From assembly GCA_937872175.1 (NCBI GenBank), contig CALMPI010000043.1, positions 23,053-87,052 on the forward strand: a DNA stretch of 64,000 nt, written 5' to 3'. A program made the translations under genes and the position numbers. This DNA comes from an uncultured Flavobacteriales bacterium (GTDB lineage Bacteria; Bacteroidota; Bacteroidia; Flavobacteriales_F; PHOS-HE28). This document shows, in pieces, positions 25,725 through 34,593 of this stretch (the stretch's first letter is position 1; each line of letters starts with the position of its first letter). The notes beneath the pieces are model-generated. The model saw nothing but the letters and a program-made list of their open reading frames with translations. It did not search any database and was not told the origin of the DNA.

Positions 25725-28538
25725 ATGGTCCATCGTTACTCATCCGCGGCGGCGCTCCTGTTGTCCGCGACCGGGCTTATCGCGCAGCCCGTGTTCACCA
25801 ACCAGTCGACCAACCTGTCGCACAACGCAAGCAGCGGAGGTTGCATGGCGGTGGTGGACATGGACTTCGACGGGCTGGATGACATCGTGCAGCTCGACAT
25901 GAGCAAGCATGTGTACATCCTGTACCAGAACCCCGACCACTCCTTCACCACGATCGATTACGGGGTGGTGGACGGCAGCAACCAATGGGGCTGGGCCATC
26001 GCTGACATGGACCGCAGCGGCCACAAGGACATCATGAGCGGCGTGTCCGTCACGCGGTACCTGCGCATCACCTCGCGCGGCGTGTCCCAGCTCGTCGACC
26101 TCAATGGTCCCACCATCTTCCACCAGGGTGTGAGCATCGCCGACATGAACGGGGATGGCTGGGCCGATCTGTACGCTTGCAACGATGTGGGCCCGAACAA
26201 CATCTGGATCAACGACGGCACGGGGAACCTGCTCTATGATGGCAACTTCATCGACTGGAACACGAACCCGGCCTCGGACATGAGCGGGAACTACGCCAGC
26301 GTGTTCACCGATTTCGATGACGACGGCGACATCGACCTGCACATCAGCCACTGCCGCCAGGGCGTGAACAACCCGAACGACCCCCGGCGCTGGGACCGCC
26401 TGTTCGTGAACGACGGCAACAACAACTACACCGACCTGGCCATCAACTACGGCCTTCAGAACCGTGAGCAGGTGTGGACCACCGACTTCGGCGATTACGA
26501 CAACGACGGCGACCTCGATGCCTTCAGCACCACGCACAGCACCACGCTGATGCTGTTCGAGAACGACGGCACGAACAACTACGTGAACGTCACGGCGGGC
26601 AGCGGCCTGGAGGCCTACACCGGCTTCTTTCTGCAGGGCCTGTTCCGCGACCTGGACAATGACGGCTGGCTGGACATCATGACCGGCTCGGCGGACCACT
26701 ACTTCAAGGGCAACGGGGACGGCACGTTCACCGAGGTGCCCACCATGTTCCCGTCCGGCAAGAACATGCTGAGCTTCGCCTTCGGCGACCTCAACGAGGA
26801 CGGGTTCACGGACGTGTACGCCAGCTACGGGGATGCCTATGTGGATGGCGACCCCAGCTTCCCCGACCGGCTGTGGATGAACACCCCGAACGGGAACCAC
26901 TGGCTGGACATCGACCTGGTGGGCGTGCAGAGCAACAAGGAGGCCATCGGTGCCAAGGTGAAGATCTGGGGCCCCTGGGGCGTGCAGGTGCGCGAGGTGC
27001 GCAGCGGCGAGAGCTACGGTGTGGTGAACAGCGCCACCCTCCACTTCGGCCTCGGCTCCATCACCGAGGTGGACAGCCTGGTCGTGCAATGGCCCAGCGG
27101 TGCGGTGGACAGCTACACCGATATCGACGCGGACCAGACCATCACCCTCCTGGAAGGCATCTGCATCGCGCCGGTGGCCGAGATCGCGGCGGGTGGGGAT
27201 CTGGTCGTTTGCGCAGGTGGAACCCCGCTGACGCTCACGGCGAACCCGGGCTTCCAGTACACCTGGAGCACCAACGCCACCACCCAGAGCATCGACGTCA
27301 CCGCCGGGGGTACCTACACGGTGACCATCGATGATGGTACGGGCTGCTGGAGCCAGGCCTCGGTGACCGTCACCGAGAACCCCGATGAGACGCCGACAGT
27401 GACGGTGAACGGCGAGACCACCTTCTGTGAGGGAGGTGCGGTGGAGTTGACCTGTTCGCCGGCGAACGGCTACACGTGGAGCAACGGCGCCACCACGCAG
27501 ACGGTGCAGGCCACGGCGGACGGACCGATCACAGTGACCGTGGCCGGTCTTTGCGGCAACTTCACCTCCGCCCCTGTGCAACTGGAGGTGATCGACACGC
27601 CTGACGCACCGGCCACCACGGGCGCCACGATCCTGGGACCGGGTACGGCCGATATCAGTGCCACGGGCGCGGCCATCACCTGGTACGATCAGCCTTCCGG
27701 CGGCACCGCACTGGGCGGCGGCAATACGTGGACCACGCCCTTCGTGAACAGCACCACCAGCTTCTGGGCCGAGGATGTGAACACCTTCGGAGGTGGCGCG
27801 GCCAGCGGAGGCCGTGTGGACAACACCACCAGCGGTCAGTACCACCAGAACGATGGCTTCTATCTGCTGTTCGATGCCTATGAGCGCTTCACCATCAACA
27901 CGGTGAAGGTGTACTCCAACACCGCCGGTGTGCGCACCATCTCGGTGATCGACATGAGCGACAACAGCACGGTGGCCAGCGTCACGCCCAACATCCCCAC
28001 CGGCACCCAAGTGGTGACCCTCGGGCTGGAAGTGCCGGGCCCGGGGAACTATGCCCTGCGCTGCGTGGGCACCCCGAACCTGTGGCGGGACGGCCTCGGC
28101 AGCAATCCCACATACCCCTACGCCCTGGGCACCCTCGGCGCCATCACTGGCACCAACATCGGTGGGCAGAACGCCCTGCAGTACTATTACTTCTTCTACG
28201 ACTGGCAGGTGGAGGCCTTCGGCGTGGACTGCGCCAGCCCCCGCACCGAGGCCATCGTCACCGTGAGCTCCGTGGGCATCGGGGAGAATGATGGTGCGGA
28301 TGCACTTCAGTTGATGCCCAACCCGGCCGATGAGTCCGTGGCCGTGGTGTTCCCCGCCGGCGACGCCCGCGTCACCGTCGAGGTCTCCGACCTCAGCGGT
28401 CGTGTGGTGCGCAGTGTGGGCGGTGCCGGCAATGCGGGACGCCTCACCTTCGATGTGAGCGATCTGGCCGCAGGACAGTACATCGTCCGCCTCGCCTCCG
28501 CCGATCGCCAGCGCGTGACCCGCTTGACGGTGCGCTGA
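25725..28538 (+). CDS. Secreted FG-GAP/VCBS repeat protein with ASPIC/UnbV domain and type A T9SS tail
   Basis: A 937-residue secreted protein. The signal peptide is MVHRYSSAAALLLSATGLIAQ. Residues about 25-370 contain FG-GAP/VCBS repeats with calcium-binding-like loops (DMDFDGLDD, DMNGDGWADLY, DFDDDGDIDLH, DYDNDGDLDAF, DLDNDGWLDIM, DLNEDGFTDVY). An ASPIC/UnbV-type domain follows at about 385-470 (LDIDLVGVQSNKEAIGAKVKIWG to VDSLVVQWPSG). Then come two Ig-like segments and a further beta-rich segment. The tail LQLMPNPADESVAVVFPAGD to the end is the Por/type A T9SS sorting domain. Probably displayed on or released from the cell surface. The ligand is unknown. Confidence 0.92.
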   Translation: MVHRYSSAAALLLSATGLIAQPVFTNQSTNLSHNASSGGCMAVVDMDFDGLDDIVQLDMSKHVYILYQNPDHSFTTIDYGVVDGSNQWGWAIADMDRSGHKDIMSGVSVTRYLRITSRGVSQLVDLNGPTIFHQGVSIADMNGDGWADLYACNDVGPNNIWINDGTGNLLYDGNFIDWNTNPASDMSGNYASVFTDFDDDGDIDLHISHCRQGVNNPNDPRRWDRLFVNDGNNNYTDLAINYGLQNREQVWTTDFGDYDNDGDLDAFSTTHSTTLMLFENDGTNNYVNVTAGSGLEAYTGFFLQGLFRDLDNDGWLDIMTGSADHYFKGNGDGTFTEVPTMFPSGKNMLSFAFGDLNEDGFTDVYASYGDAYVDGDPSFPDRLWMNTPNGNHWLDIDLVGVQSNKEAIGAKVKIWGPWGVQVREVRSGESYGVVNSATLHFGLGSITEVDSLVVQWPSGAVDSYTDIDADQTITLLEGICIAPVAEIAAGGDLVVCAGGTPLTLTANPGFQYTWSTNATTQSIDVTAGGTYTVTIDDGTGCWSQASVTVTENPDETPTVTVNGETTFCEGGAVELTCSPANGYTWSNGATTQTVQATADGPITVTVAGLCGNFTSAPVQLEVIDTPDAPATTGATILGPGTADISATGAAITWYDQPSGGTALGGGNTWTTPFVNSTTSFWAEDVNTFGGGAASGGRVDNTTSGQYHQNDGFYLLFDAYERFTINTVKVYSNTAGVRTISVIDMSDNSTVASVTPNIPTGTQVVTLGLEVPGPGNYALRCVGTPNLWRDGLGSNPTYPYALGTLGAITGTNIGGQNALQYYYFFYDWQVEAFGVDCASPRTEAIVTVSSVGIGENDGADALQLMPNPADESVAVVFPAGDARVTVEVSDLSGRVVRSVGGAGNAGRLTFDVSDLAAGQYIVRLASADRQRVTRLTVR

Positions 28539-28558
28539 TCGATCGTCATTGAGTGAAT

Positions 28559-28587
28559 GGAGCCTCCGGCCAAGCGCCGGAGGCTCC
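28559..28587 (+). terminator. Rho-independent-like terminator after the FG-GAP gene
   Basis: A perfect 12-bp stem (GGAGCCTCCGGC at 28559-28570, GCCGGAGGCTCC at 28576-28587) with a 5-base loop, followed by TTCGTT. It begins 20 bases after the FG-GAP stop and separates that gene from the molybdenum-cofactor cluster. Confidence 0.7.
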
Positions 28588-28625
28588 TTCGTTCGATGCC
28601 TGTTCCGTCGGCTTACTTTGGCGGC

Positions 28626-29294
28626 ATGCGCTCCACGGCTCCACCGCTCCGGTCCACTGTGCTGGTGATCGGCATCGGCGGGTTGGGCCATGCGCTGTTG
28701 GAACGCTGTGCCCGGCTGCCGGTCCGGCGCCTCACCTTGGTCGACGGCGACCGGGTGGAGCCGCACAACCTGGAGCGCCAGCCGCTCTTCGCGCCGGTGG
28801 ACCTGGGACGGCCCAAGGTGGCCGTGGCCGCCGCATGGCTGCGCCAGGCCATGCCGGGCACCCTCATCGACGTGGTGGACGCCTTCGCTGACGCGGACTC
28901 GCTGCCGAACCTGGTCGAGCAGCACAGCATCGTGGTGGACTGCACGGACGATGTGCATGCGCGGACCCTGATCGATCGGGTATGCATGGAACACCGGATC
29001 CCCCTCGTCAGCGGAGCCGTGCATGGGAGCGAGGGCCAGGTGCTGGTGCTGCATGCGCCGGACGGTCAAGGCGATCCGTCGCTTACGCGTGCGCAGGTGT
29101 TCGCCGGACGGCCGGGTCCGGGCCAGGACGAGTGCGACATGCGCCAGGTGCCGTTGGAGGTTCTGGAGGCCGTGGGCGCATGCATGCAGCAACGGGTGGG
29201 CGACCTCATCGCCGGACGACCTGTGGAGAACGGTGCCCTGGACCTGTACGCGGGGAGCCGATGGACCCGGTTCGCGCCACCGCTGCCGACCTGA
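28626..29294 (+). CDS. ThiF/MoeB-family adenylyltransferase (likely MoaD-activating)
   Basis: A 222-residue E1-like protein with the nucleotide-binding GIGGLG motif, VDGDRVEPHNLERQ and VVDCTDD. MoeB-type enzymes adenylate the C-terminal Gly-Gly of the sulfur carrier MoaD. The paired CxxC zinc cysteines of typical MoeB are not visible here; only an isolated CDM remains near residue 173, so it may be a zinc-free variant. The ATG at 28626 follows a TTACTTTG promoter-like box by 4 bases. It heads the molybdenum-cofactor run and the MoaD product below ends in GG, which supports the role; ThiS activation cannot be excluded. Confidence 0.8.
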   Translation: MRSTAPPLRSTVLVIGIGGLGHALLERCARLPVRRLTLVDGDRVEPHNLERQPLFAPVDLGRPKVAVAAAWLRQAMPGTLIDVVDAFADADSLPNLVEQHSIVVDCTDDVHARTLIDRVCMEHRIPLVSGAVHGSEGQVLVLHAPDGQGDPSLTRAQVFAGRPGPGQDECDMRQVPLEVLEAVGACMQQRVGDLIAGRPVENGALDLYAGSRWTRFAPPLPT

Positions 29295-29299
29295 CCGCC

Positions 29300-30016
29300 A
29301 TGCCCGCCGCCCTTGGCATCGCCGTCATCGCCCTGCTGTATGCCTCCGTGGGCCACGGTGGAGCCAGCGGTTACCTGGCGCTGATGGCCCTGATGGGGCA
29401 GGCCCCGGCGGACATGCGACCCGCCGCGCTGTGGCTCAATCTGCTGGTGAGCGCCGTGGCCACGGTCCAATACGCGCGTGCCGGGCACTTCACATGGCGC
29501 CTCTTCCTGCCCTTCGCGCTCCTGTCCGTACCGATGGCCTACCTCGGCGCGCGGATCACCCTGGGGGCGGAGACCTACGAAAGCCTCCTGGCGTTCTGCC
29601 TGCTGCTGGCGGCTTTGCGCCTTCTGGGTGTGTTCGGAGCGCCCGCCACCGTGCTGCGCCGCGTTCATCCGCTGGGTGCACCCCTCCTCGGTGCGGCCAT
29701 CGGTCTGATCTCCGGCCTGGTCGGGATCGGCGGTGGCGTGCTGTTGAGCCCGGCCCTCCTGTTGCTGCGCTGGGGTGATGCCCATCGCACCGCCGCGGTC
29801 AGTGCTCCCTTCATCCTGGTGAACAGCGCCGCAGGGCTCATCGGGCTTCACGCCGTCGGCCCGCCGGCCGGCCTGCACATCCGATGGCTATTCGCCGCGC
29901 TGGCCGGTGCGCTGATCGGCAGTACACTGGGTGCCCGCGTGCTGCCCGATCTCCGGCTGCGGCAGGTGCTGGGCGCCGTGCTTCTGCTCGCCTCCACCAA
30001 GCTGCTGCTGGCATGA
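29300..30016 (+). CDS. TauE/SafE-family membrane transporter
   Basis: A 238-residue multi-pass membrane protein with the family's two half-repeats, each opening with a glycine-rich segment (VGHGGASGYLALMALMG and GLVGIGGGVLLSPALLLL). TauE/SafE proteins are anion exporters or importers linked to sulfite, sulfoacetate and similar compounds. It sits between the ThiF-like gene and moeA with 5-base spacing upstream and a 4-base overlap downstream, so it is cotranscribed with cofactor genes. Possible roles are sulfur-anion or oxyanion transport tied to a molybdoenzyme; this is inference. An in-frame ATG at 29261 inside the previous gene is an alternative start. Confidence 0.85.
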   Translation: MPAALGIAVIALLYASVGHGGASGYLALMALMGQAPADMRPAALWLNLLVSAVATVQYARAGHFTWRLFLPFALLSVPMAYLGARITLGAETYESLLAFCLLLAALRLLGVFGAPATVLRRVHPLGAPLLGAAIGLISGLVGIGGGVLLSPALLLLRWGDAHRTAAVSAPFILVNSAAGLIGLHAVGPPAGLHIRWLFAALAGALIGSTLGARVLPDLRLRQVLGAVLLLASTKLLLA

Positions 30017-31188
30017 TCGACGTGCAGGAGGCCCGTGCCACGCTGATGCGGCATGTCCGCGCAGTTCCCGCGGAGGTCGCACCCCTCTCCGGTGCCGTGG
30101 GGCGCTTCCTGTACGCGGATGTCGTGGCCACCGATGCCTTTCCACGGTTCGACATGAGCGCGGTGGACGGCTACGCCGTGGGATCCGGCCCGGGCCCTTG
30201 GAGGCGCATCGGCACCGTGGCCGCAGGTGACCTGCTGGACCGGCCCATCGGTGCGGACGAGTGCGCGCGCATCTTCACGGGCGCCTGCGTACCCGAAGGC
30301 GCGGCGGCCGTCCTGATGCAGGAGCGTTGCGATGAGGCCGCCGGGCAGGTGAGCACCTTGGTCGGAACTCCCACGCCCGGCGCCAACATCCGTCGTCGGG
30401 CCGAGGGCTATCGCCAGGGCGACCTGCTTATGCATCGCGGCGAGCGCCTGGACCCTGCCGCCATCGGTCTGCTGGCCTCGTCGGGGATCCGGTCGGTGAC
30501 GGTGGCTCGACGACCACGGGTGGCCGTGGTCCGCACCGGGGGTGAGTTCATCACCGTCGATGGCATTGCCGAGGGGCGGATCCACAGCAGCAATGAGGTG
30601 ATGCTCCAGGCGGCGCTTCTGGAGGTGGGCGTGCCCATGGCCTCACCCCCCATCACCGTGGAGGATGACCGTGACCGTCTGTGCGAAGCGCTCCGAACAG
30701 CCTGTGCCGGTGCTGACCTGGTGCTCACCACCGGCGGCGCCTCCGTGGGGGAGCACGACCTGCTGCGGCCCGTGCTGGAGCAGCTGGGCGCCACACTGCA
30801 CTTCCACGGTGTCCGCCAGAAACCGGGCAAGCCGATGCTCTTCGCCACGTTGGACGGTACGCCCGTGATCGGGCTGCCGGGCAACCCCCGCGCGGTGCTG
30901 GTGCTCTTCGAGGTGTATGTGCGCGGCTTTCTTCGCGCGCTGCAGGGTGCCCGCCATCCCGGTCCTGCGGAAGAGCTGCTGCCCCTGGCAGGATCCGTGG
31001 AGCGCAAGGGCGAACGCGACGAGTTCCGCGCGGCGAGCGTGCGCGACGGCCGGGTGGAGCTGCTGCCCGATGAAGGCTCCCACCTGCTCGGCGGCCTCGT
31101 GGGCGGTGCCGTCCTGTGTCACCTGGAGGCTGCACGGACGCGCCTCAACAGCGGAGATCGGGTGCGCGTGATCCGTCCCCTGCCATGA
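30013..31188 (+). CDS. moeA: Molybdopterin molybdenumtransferase MoeA
   Basis: A 391-residue protein that inserts molybdate into adenylated molybdopterin. Family motifs are FDMSAVDGYAV, ARIFTGACVPEGAAAVLMQE, the MoCF-binding block TTGGASVGEHDLL, the conserved HFHGVRQKPGKPMLF and GLPGNPRAVLV. Length is standard for MoeA. The ATG overlaps the transporter stop in ATGA, and its own stop overlaps the mobA start in the same way, so the run is translationally coupled. Confidence 0.95.
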   Translation: MIDVQEARATLMRHVRAVPAEVAPLSGAVGRFLYADVVATDAFPRFDMSAVDGYAVGSGPGPWRRIGTVAAGDLLDRPIGADECARIFTGACVPEGAAAVLMQERCDEAAGQVSTLVGTPTPGANIRRRAEGYRQGDLLMHRGERLDPAAIGLLASSGIRSVTVARRPRVAVVRTGGEFITVDGIAEGRIHSSNEVMLQAALLEVGVPMASPPITVEDDRDRLCEALRTACAGADLVLTTGGASVGEHDLLRPVLEQLGATLHFHGVRQKPGKPMLFATLDGTPVIGLPGNPRAVLVLFEVYVRGFLRALQGARHPGPAEELLPLAGSVERKGERDEFRAASVRDGRVELLPDEGSHLLGGLVGGAVLCHLEAARTRLNSGDRVRVIRPLP

Positions 31189-31751
31189 ACGATCGGACCT
31201 GGACCGGTGTGGTGCTGGCCGGTGGCCGCAGCCGCCGCATGGGTACGGACAAGGCCCTGATCGAACTCGACGGGTCGACGCTGCTGGACCGTGCGGTGGA
31301 GCTGCTGCGACCGCACGCGCGGGAGCTGCTCATCATCGGTGACGTCGACCGGCATGGTCATCCGCATGCCCGCACCATCGGCGACCGCCGCCCCGGTCTG
31401 GGCCCGCTGGGCGGTCTGATCACGGCGCTTGAACGCAGCCGCTATGGCCGCATCATCGCCCTGGCCTGCGACATGCCCGCCGTGAACGACCGCCTGATCC
31501 TTCGCTTGAAGGCCAATTGCGACGCCTCCGTGGATGCGGCGGTGCCCGTGCATGATCGCGGCATCGAACCGCTCGCTGCGGCATACCACCTCAGGTGCCT
31601 GGCACCCTTCGAACAGGCGGCCGACGCCGGCGACCTGAAGCTCACCGATGCCCTGGAGCGGGTCAGGTGGGCTTCCGTGGAAGTGACCCCGGGGCGCGGG
31701 GGCTGGCCGCCCGATCTTTTCCGCAACATCAATACGCCGGCCGATCTTTGA
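31185..31751 (+). CDS. mobA: Molybdenum cofactor guanylyltransferase MobA
   Basis: A 188-residue nucleotidyltransferase that joins GMP to Mo-molybdopterin to make the bis-MGD type cofactor. The N-terminal signature VVLAGGRSRRMGTDKALIEL (GTP-binding loop) and ACDMPAVN are present. Presence of MobA, together with fdhD at 44 kb, suggests the target enzymes belong to the DMSO reductase family such as formate dehydrogenase or nitrate reductase; none is visible in the window. Confidence 0.93.
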   Translation: MNDRTWTGVVLAGGRSRRMGTDKALIELDGSTLLDRAVELLRPHARELLIIGDVDRHGHPHARTIGDRRPGLGPLGGLITALERSRYGRIIALACDMPAVNDRLILRLKANCDASVDAAVPVHDRGIEPLAAAYHLRCLAPFEQAADAGDLKLTDALERVRWASVEVTPGRGGWPPDLFRNINTPADL

Positions 31752-31755
31752 GCCC

Positions 31756-31980
31756 ATGGAGGTGCTGCTCTTCGGACTGATCGCGGAACGCGCGGGTACG
31801 CACAGGATCGAGCTGTCCGCCAACAGCACAAGCGAACTGAAGGACCGGCTGGCGGAGCGCATCGAAGGCCTGGCCGCGCTGAGCTACGCGATCGCCGTGG
31901 ACCGCAGGATCCAACACGGCGACATGCCCCTCAAAGGCACCGAGGAGATCGCCGTGCTGCCCCCATTCGCCGGAGGATGA
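31756..31980 (+). CDS. moaD: Molybdopterin synthase small subunit MoaD
   Basis: A 74-residue beta-grasp (ubiquitin-like) sulfur carrier ending in PFAGG, the C-terminal Gly-Gly that is adenylated and thiocarboxylated. It begins 4 bases after mobA and ends 7 bases before moaE. It combines with MoaE to form molybdopterin synthase. The N-terminal MEVLLFGLIAERAG is typical. Confidence 0.93.
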   Translation: MEVLLFGLIAERAGTHRIELSANSTSELKDRLAERIEGLAALSYAIAVDRRIQHGDMPLKGTEEIAVLPPFAGG

Positions 31981-31987
31981 TCCGCCA

Positions 31988-32491
31988 ATGGTACAGATGA
32001 CACCGATGGATACAGAGGCGGCAAGATCCCCGCATAAGAAGCGGGACATCTTCGTGGAGGGGCCGATCGATCCGGCCTTCATCGCCACGAGCATCGCCAG
32101 GCATGCCACCCGCACGGACATCGGTGCCCACGAGATCTTCCTGGGCCAGGTGCGCGCGGACCGCGTTGCGGGGGCGGATGATCATCCATCCGGTCGATCG
32201 GTCACCGCCATCGAATACACCGCCTACCGCGACATGGCCTTGGAGCGCATGACCGCCATCCGCGAGGAGGCCTTCGCCCAATGGCCCAGCATGACCTGCC
32301 TGCACGTGCACCACAGCCTGGGCACCATCAAGGCCGGCGAGCTGTGCTTCATGGTCTTCGCCAGCGCACCGCATCGTGCTGCCGCGCGCGAGGCCGTGGC
32401 CTGGGTGGTGGACCGCATCAAGGCCGAGCTGCCCATTTTCGGGAAGGAGATCGTGGAGGGTGGTGGGCATATTTGGAAATCCAATGGATAG
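31988..32491 (+). CDS. moaE: Molybdopterin synthase catalytic subunit MoaE
   Basis: A 167-residue catalytic subunit of molybdopterin synthase. The family pattern HEIFLGQVRAD, SVTAIEYTAYRDMA, HHSLGTIKAGELCFMVFASAPHR and IKAELPIFGKEIVEGG is intact, including the lysine in KEIVEGG that matches the active-site region. The N-terminus carries about 20 extra residues; the ATGs at codons 4 and 7 are possible starts. It directly follows moaD. Confidence 0.93.
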   Translation: MVQMTPMDTEAARSPHKKRDIFVEGPIDPAFIATSIARHATRTDIGAHEIFLGQVRADRVAGADDHPSGRSVTAIEYTAYRDMALERMTAIREEAFAQWPSMTCLHVHHSLGTIKAGELCFMVFASAPHRAAAREAVAWVVDRIKAELPIFGKEIVEGGGHIWKSNG

Positions 32492-32494
32492 GGT

Positions 32495-32555
32495 GAATGG
32501 TCATTGGCGATCAGCGAATGGTGCCGATCCTGGTTCCATTCTCCAATGACCATTC
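32495..32555. repeat. Nested inverted repeat between moaE and moaCB
   Basis: A perfect 13-base inverted repeat (GAATGGTCATTGG at 32495-32507 and CCAATGACCATTC at 32543-32555), with further inner GAATGG/CCATTC copies such as GCGAATGG at 32514-32521. It starts 4 bases after the moaE stop and ends 18 bases before the moaCB ATG. Its AT-rich, short-word repetitive make-up is unlike the flanks. It could be a small mobile repeat, an RNA hairpin reducing read-through, or a cofactor-responsive leader; nothing in it lets me choose. Confidence 0.7.
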
Positions 32556-32572
32556 GCTATTCGCCTGCATTC

Positions 32573-33490
32573 ATGATCGACATCACGCACAAACCCACCA
32601 CCCTGCGCGAGGCCACGGCCACGGCGCTGGTCACCGTGAGCGACCCGGCCACCATCACGGCGTTGAAGGAGAAGCAGGTGCCCAAGGGCGATGTGCTGGA
32701 GAGCGCCCGCGTGGCGGCCTTGTTCGGCGTAAAGAAGACCCACGAGCTGATCCCCGATTGCCATCCGCTGCCCATCGAGCATGCGGCGTGCACGTTCGAG
32801 GTGGGGGCGATGGAGATCGTCGTCACCATGCGGGTACGCACCATCTACCGCACCGGGGTGGAGGTGGAGGCCATGCACGGTGCCAGCGTGGCGGCCCTCA
32901 CCATCTACGACATGCTCAAGCCCATCGACAAGGGCGTGGTGATCTCGGGCATCCGGCTGTTGGAGAAGAAAGGCGGCAAGAGCGATTGGAAGGACCGCTT
33001 CGACATGCCCGTGAAGGCGGCCGTGCTGGTGATCAGTGATTCGGTGAGCAGCGGGAAGAAGGAGGACAAAGCGGGAGAGGCCATTGCCGAACGCCTGCGG
33101 AAGCTCGACGTTCAGGTCGCTGGACAGGTGGTGGTCCCGGACGAGCCTGATCAGGTCGCCGCGAAGGTGAAGGCCTGGGCCGATGAAGGTCTGGACCTGG
33201 TTCTCACCACGGGCGGCACAGGGCTTTCACCCCGCGACCGCACGCCCGATGCCATCGCACCCCTGCTGGACCGGGAGGTACCCGGTATCATGGAGGCCGC
33301 GCGCAGCTACGGCCAGGAGCGCATGCCCTGGGCGATGATGAGCCGGGGCATCGCCGGCATGATCGGAAGAACGCTGGTGATCACCCTGCCCGGTTCCACA
33401 CGTGGGGCGCAGGAGACGATGGATGCGCTTTTTCCGTTCGTGCTTCATGTGGTGAAGGTGCAGGAACATGCGTTCAGGCATGGGCGATAG
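32573..33490 (+). CDS. moaCB: Bifunctional MoaC-MoaB (Mog-like) molybdenum cofactor protein
   Basis: A 305-residue fusion. Residues about 1-155 are MoaC (THELIPDCHPLPIEH, VEVEAMHGASVAALTIYDMLKPIDKG), which acts with MoaA to make cyclic pyranopterin monophosphate. Residues about 160-305 are a MoaB/MogA domain (VLVISDSVSSGKKEDKAG, LTTGGTGLSPRDRTPDA, TLPGSTRGAQE) that adenylates molybdopterin. The fusion is known in Bacteroidota. The ATG at 32573 gives the MoaC N-terminus MIDITHKPTTLREA; upstream in-frame codons lie in the inverted repeat. Confidence 0.93.
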   Translation: MIDITHKPTTLREATATALVTVSDPATITALKEKQVPKGDVLESARVAALFGVKKTHELIPDCHPLPIEHAACTFEVGAMEIVVTMRVRTIYRTGVEVEAMHGASVAALTIYDMLKPIDKGVVISGIRLLEKKGGKSDWKDRFDMPVKAAVLVISDSVSSGKKEDKAGEAIAERLRKLDVQVAGQVVVPDEPDQVAAKVKAWADEGLDLVLTTGGTGLSPRDRTPDAIAPLLDREVPGIMEAARSYGQERMPWAMMSRGIAGMIGRTLVITLPGSTRGAQETMDALFPFVLHVVKVQEHAFRHGR

Positions 33491-33538
33491 GCCGTTTCTA
33501 AGCTCTTCCGGTCGGTGAGGCTCCGATACCTTCGCCGC

Positions 33539-34561
33539 ATGATCAACGGCAAGGAGGCGATGGTGGAGGAACTGGTGCTGCACCGGGTGGGCACGGATGG
33601 ATCGCCCAGCGTGCTCTCCGACGTGAGCGCCGTGCTGCAGGGGCCCGAGGAGCAGGAGTTCCTGCGCCGCCTCTTCCTGAAGCCCTTCGCCTCGGTGGCC
33701 GTCACCCACACCTTCGGCGACGGAGCGCAGGGTGCTGACAACGCGCTTCAGGCCCTCTGCGCCAAGGCTGCGAAGGCGAAGGACCTGGTCGGCGTGTCCA
33801 GGGCCATCGCCAAGCTCCTCATCGACACCGCCGCGGAGCATGAAGTGCGTGCAGGGGACCTCTTCGTCGTCCGCTTCCACGCCGTGGAGCTGGCCGGGGC
33901 CGTGCACGATGCGGTGGGCATCCTCAAGTTCGACGACAAGGAGGTCTTCCTGGAGAGCAAGGTCAGCGGGAGCCACATCGGCATGCGCCTCAAGCGCGGG
34001 CTGGGGGGGCGCAGGCCGGACCAGGCCCTGCTGGTGCTCTTCACGCCCGGGGAGCACACCGTGCTGGTGATCGATGACGATCCGCGCAGCGGGTTCTGGC
34101 AGCAGGCCTTTGCCGGGCTCCGCACCAAACAGGACCACGTGAACAGCACCAACAACCTGCTGGAGATGACGCGTTCGTTCATCACCGAGCAGCTCCCGCA
34201 GGACTACGAGATCCCGAAGGCCGACCAGATCGACCTGCTGAACCGCTCCGTCCAGTACTTCAAGGACAATACGGAGTTCGACCGGAGCTCCTTCGCCCGC
34301 GAGGTGTTCCAAAGCGAGGAGGTGATCGGCTCCTTCGAGCGCTTCGGCGACCGCTTCCAAGAGGAGCGCGCCGTGGACCTGGAGGACCGATTCGCCATCA
34401 GCGCCGACGCCGTGAAGAAGCAGGCCCGTGTGTTCAAGAGCGTGCTGAAGCTGGACAAGAACTTCCACATCTACATCCACGGCGACCGCAACAAGATCGA
34501 GCGGGGAGTGGACGAGAGCGGCCGGAAGTTCTACAAGATCTACTACGAGCAGGAACTGTAG
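33539..34561 (+). CDS. Nucleoid-associated protein (NdpA/YejK, 37-kDa family)
   Basis: A 340-residue protein of the nucleoid-associated 37-kDa family. Features include VEELVLHRVG at the N-terminus, DLFVVRFHAVEL, VFLESKVSGSHIGMRLKRGLGGRRPDQALLVLF, VLVIDDDPRSGFWQQAF and the C-terminal SRKFYKIYYEQEL-like ending. It has its own TACCTTCG box just before the ATG, so it is probably independent of the Moco genes that flank it on both sides (moaCB upstream, moaA convergent). The family is sometimes found near phage-defence or DNA-metabolism genes. Its role here is unknown. Confidence 0.87.
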   Translation: MINGKEAMVEELVLHRVGTDGSPSVLSDVSAVLQGPEEQEFLRRLFLKPFASVAVTHTFGDGAQGADNALQALCAKAAKAKDLVGVSRAIAKLLIDTAAEHEVRAGDLFVVRFHAVELAGAVHDAVGILKFDDKEVFLESKVSGSHIGMRLKRGLGGRRPDQALLVLFTPGEHTVLVIDDDPRSGFWQQAFAGLRTKQDHVNSTNNLLEMTRSFITEQLPQDYEIPKADQIDLLNRSVQYFKDNTEFDRSSFAREVFQSEEVIGSFERFGDRFQEERAVDLEDRFAISADAVKKQARVFKSVLKLDKNFHIYIHGDRNKIERGVDESGRKFYKIYYEQEL

Positions 34562-34593
34562 GGCATGTGCGCATGTGCACATGGCCACATGAA

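Noticed and set aside
25740..29192. 1150-codon open frame on the minus strand
   Set aside because: It is antisense to the FG-GAP and ThiF-like genes, with no signal, domain or start context.
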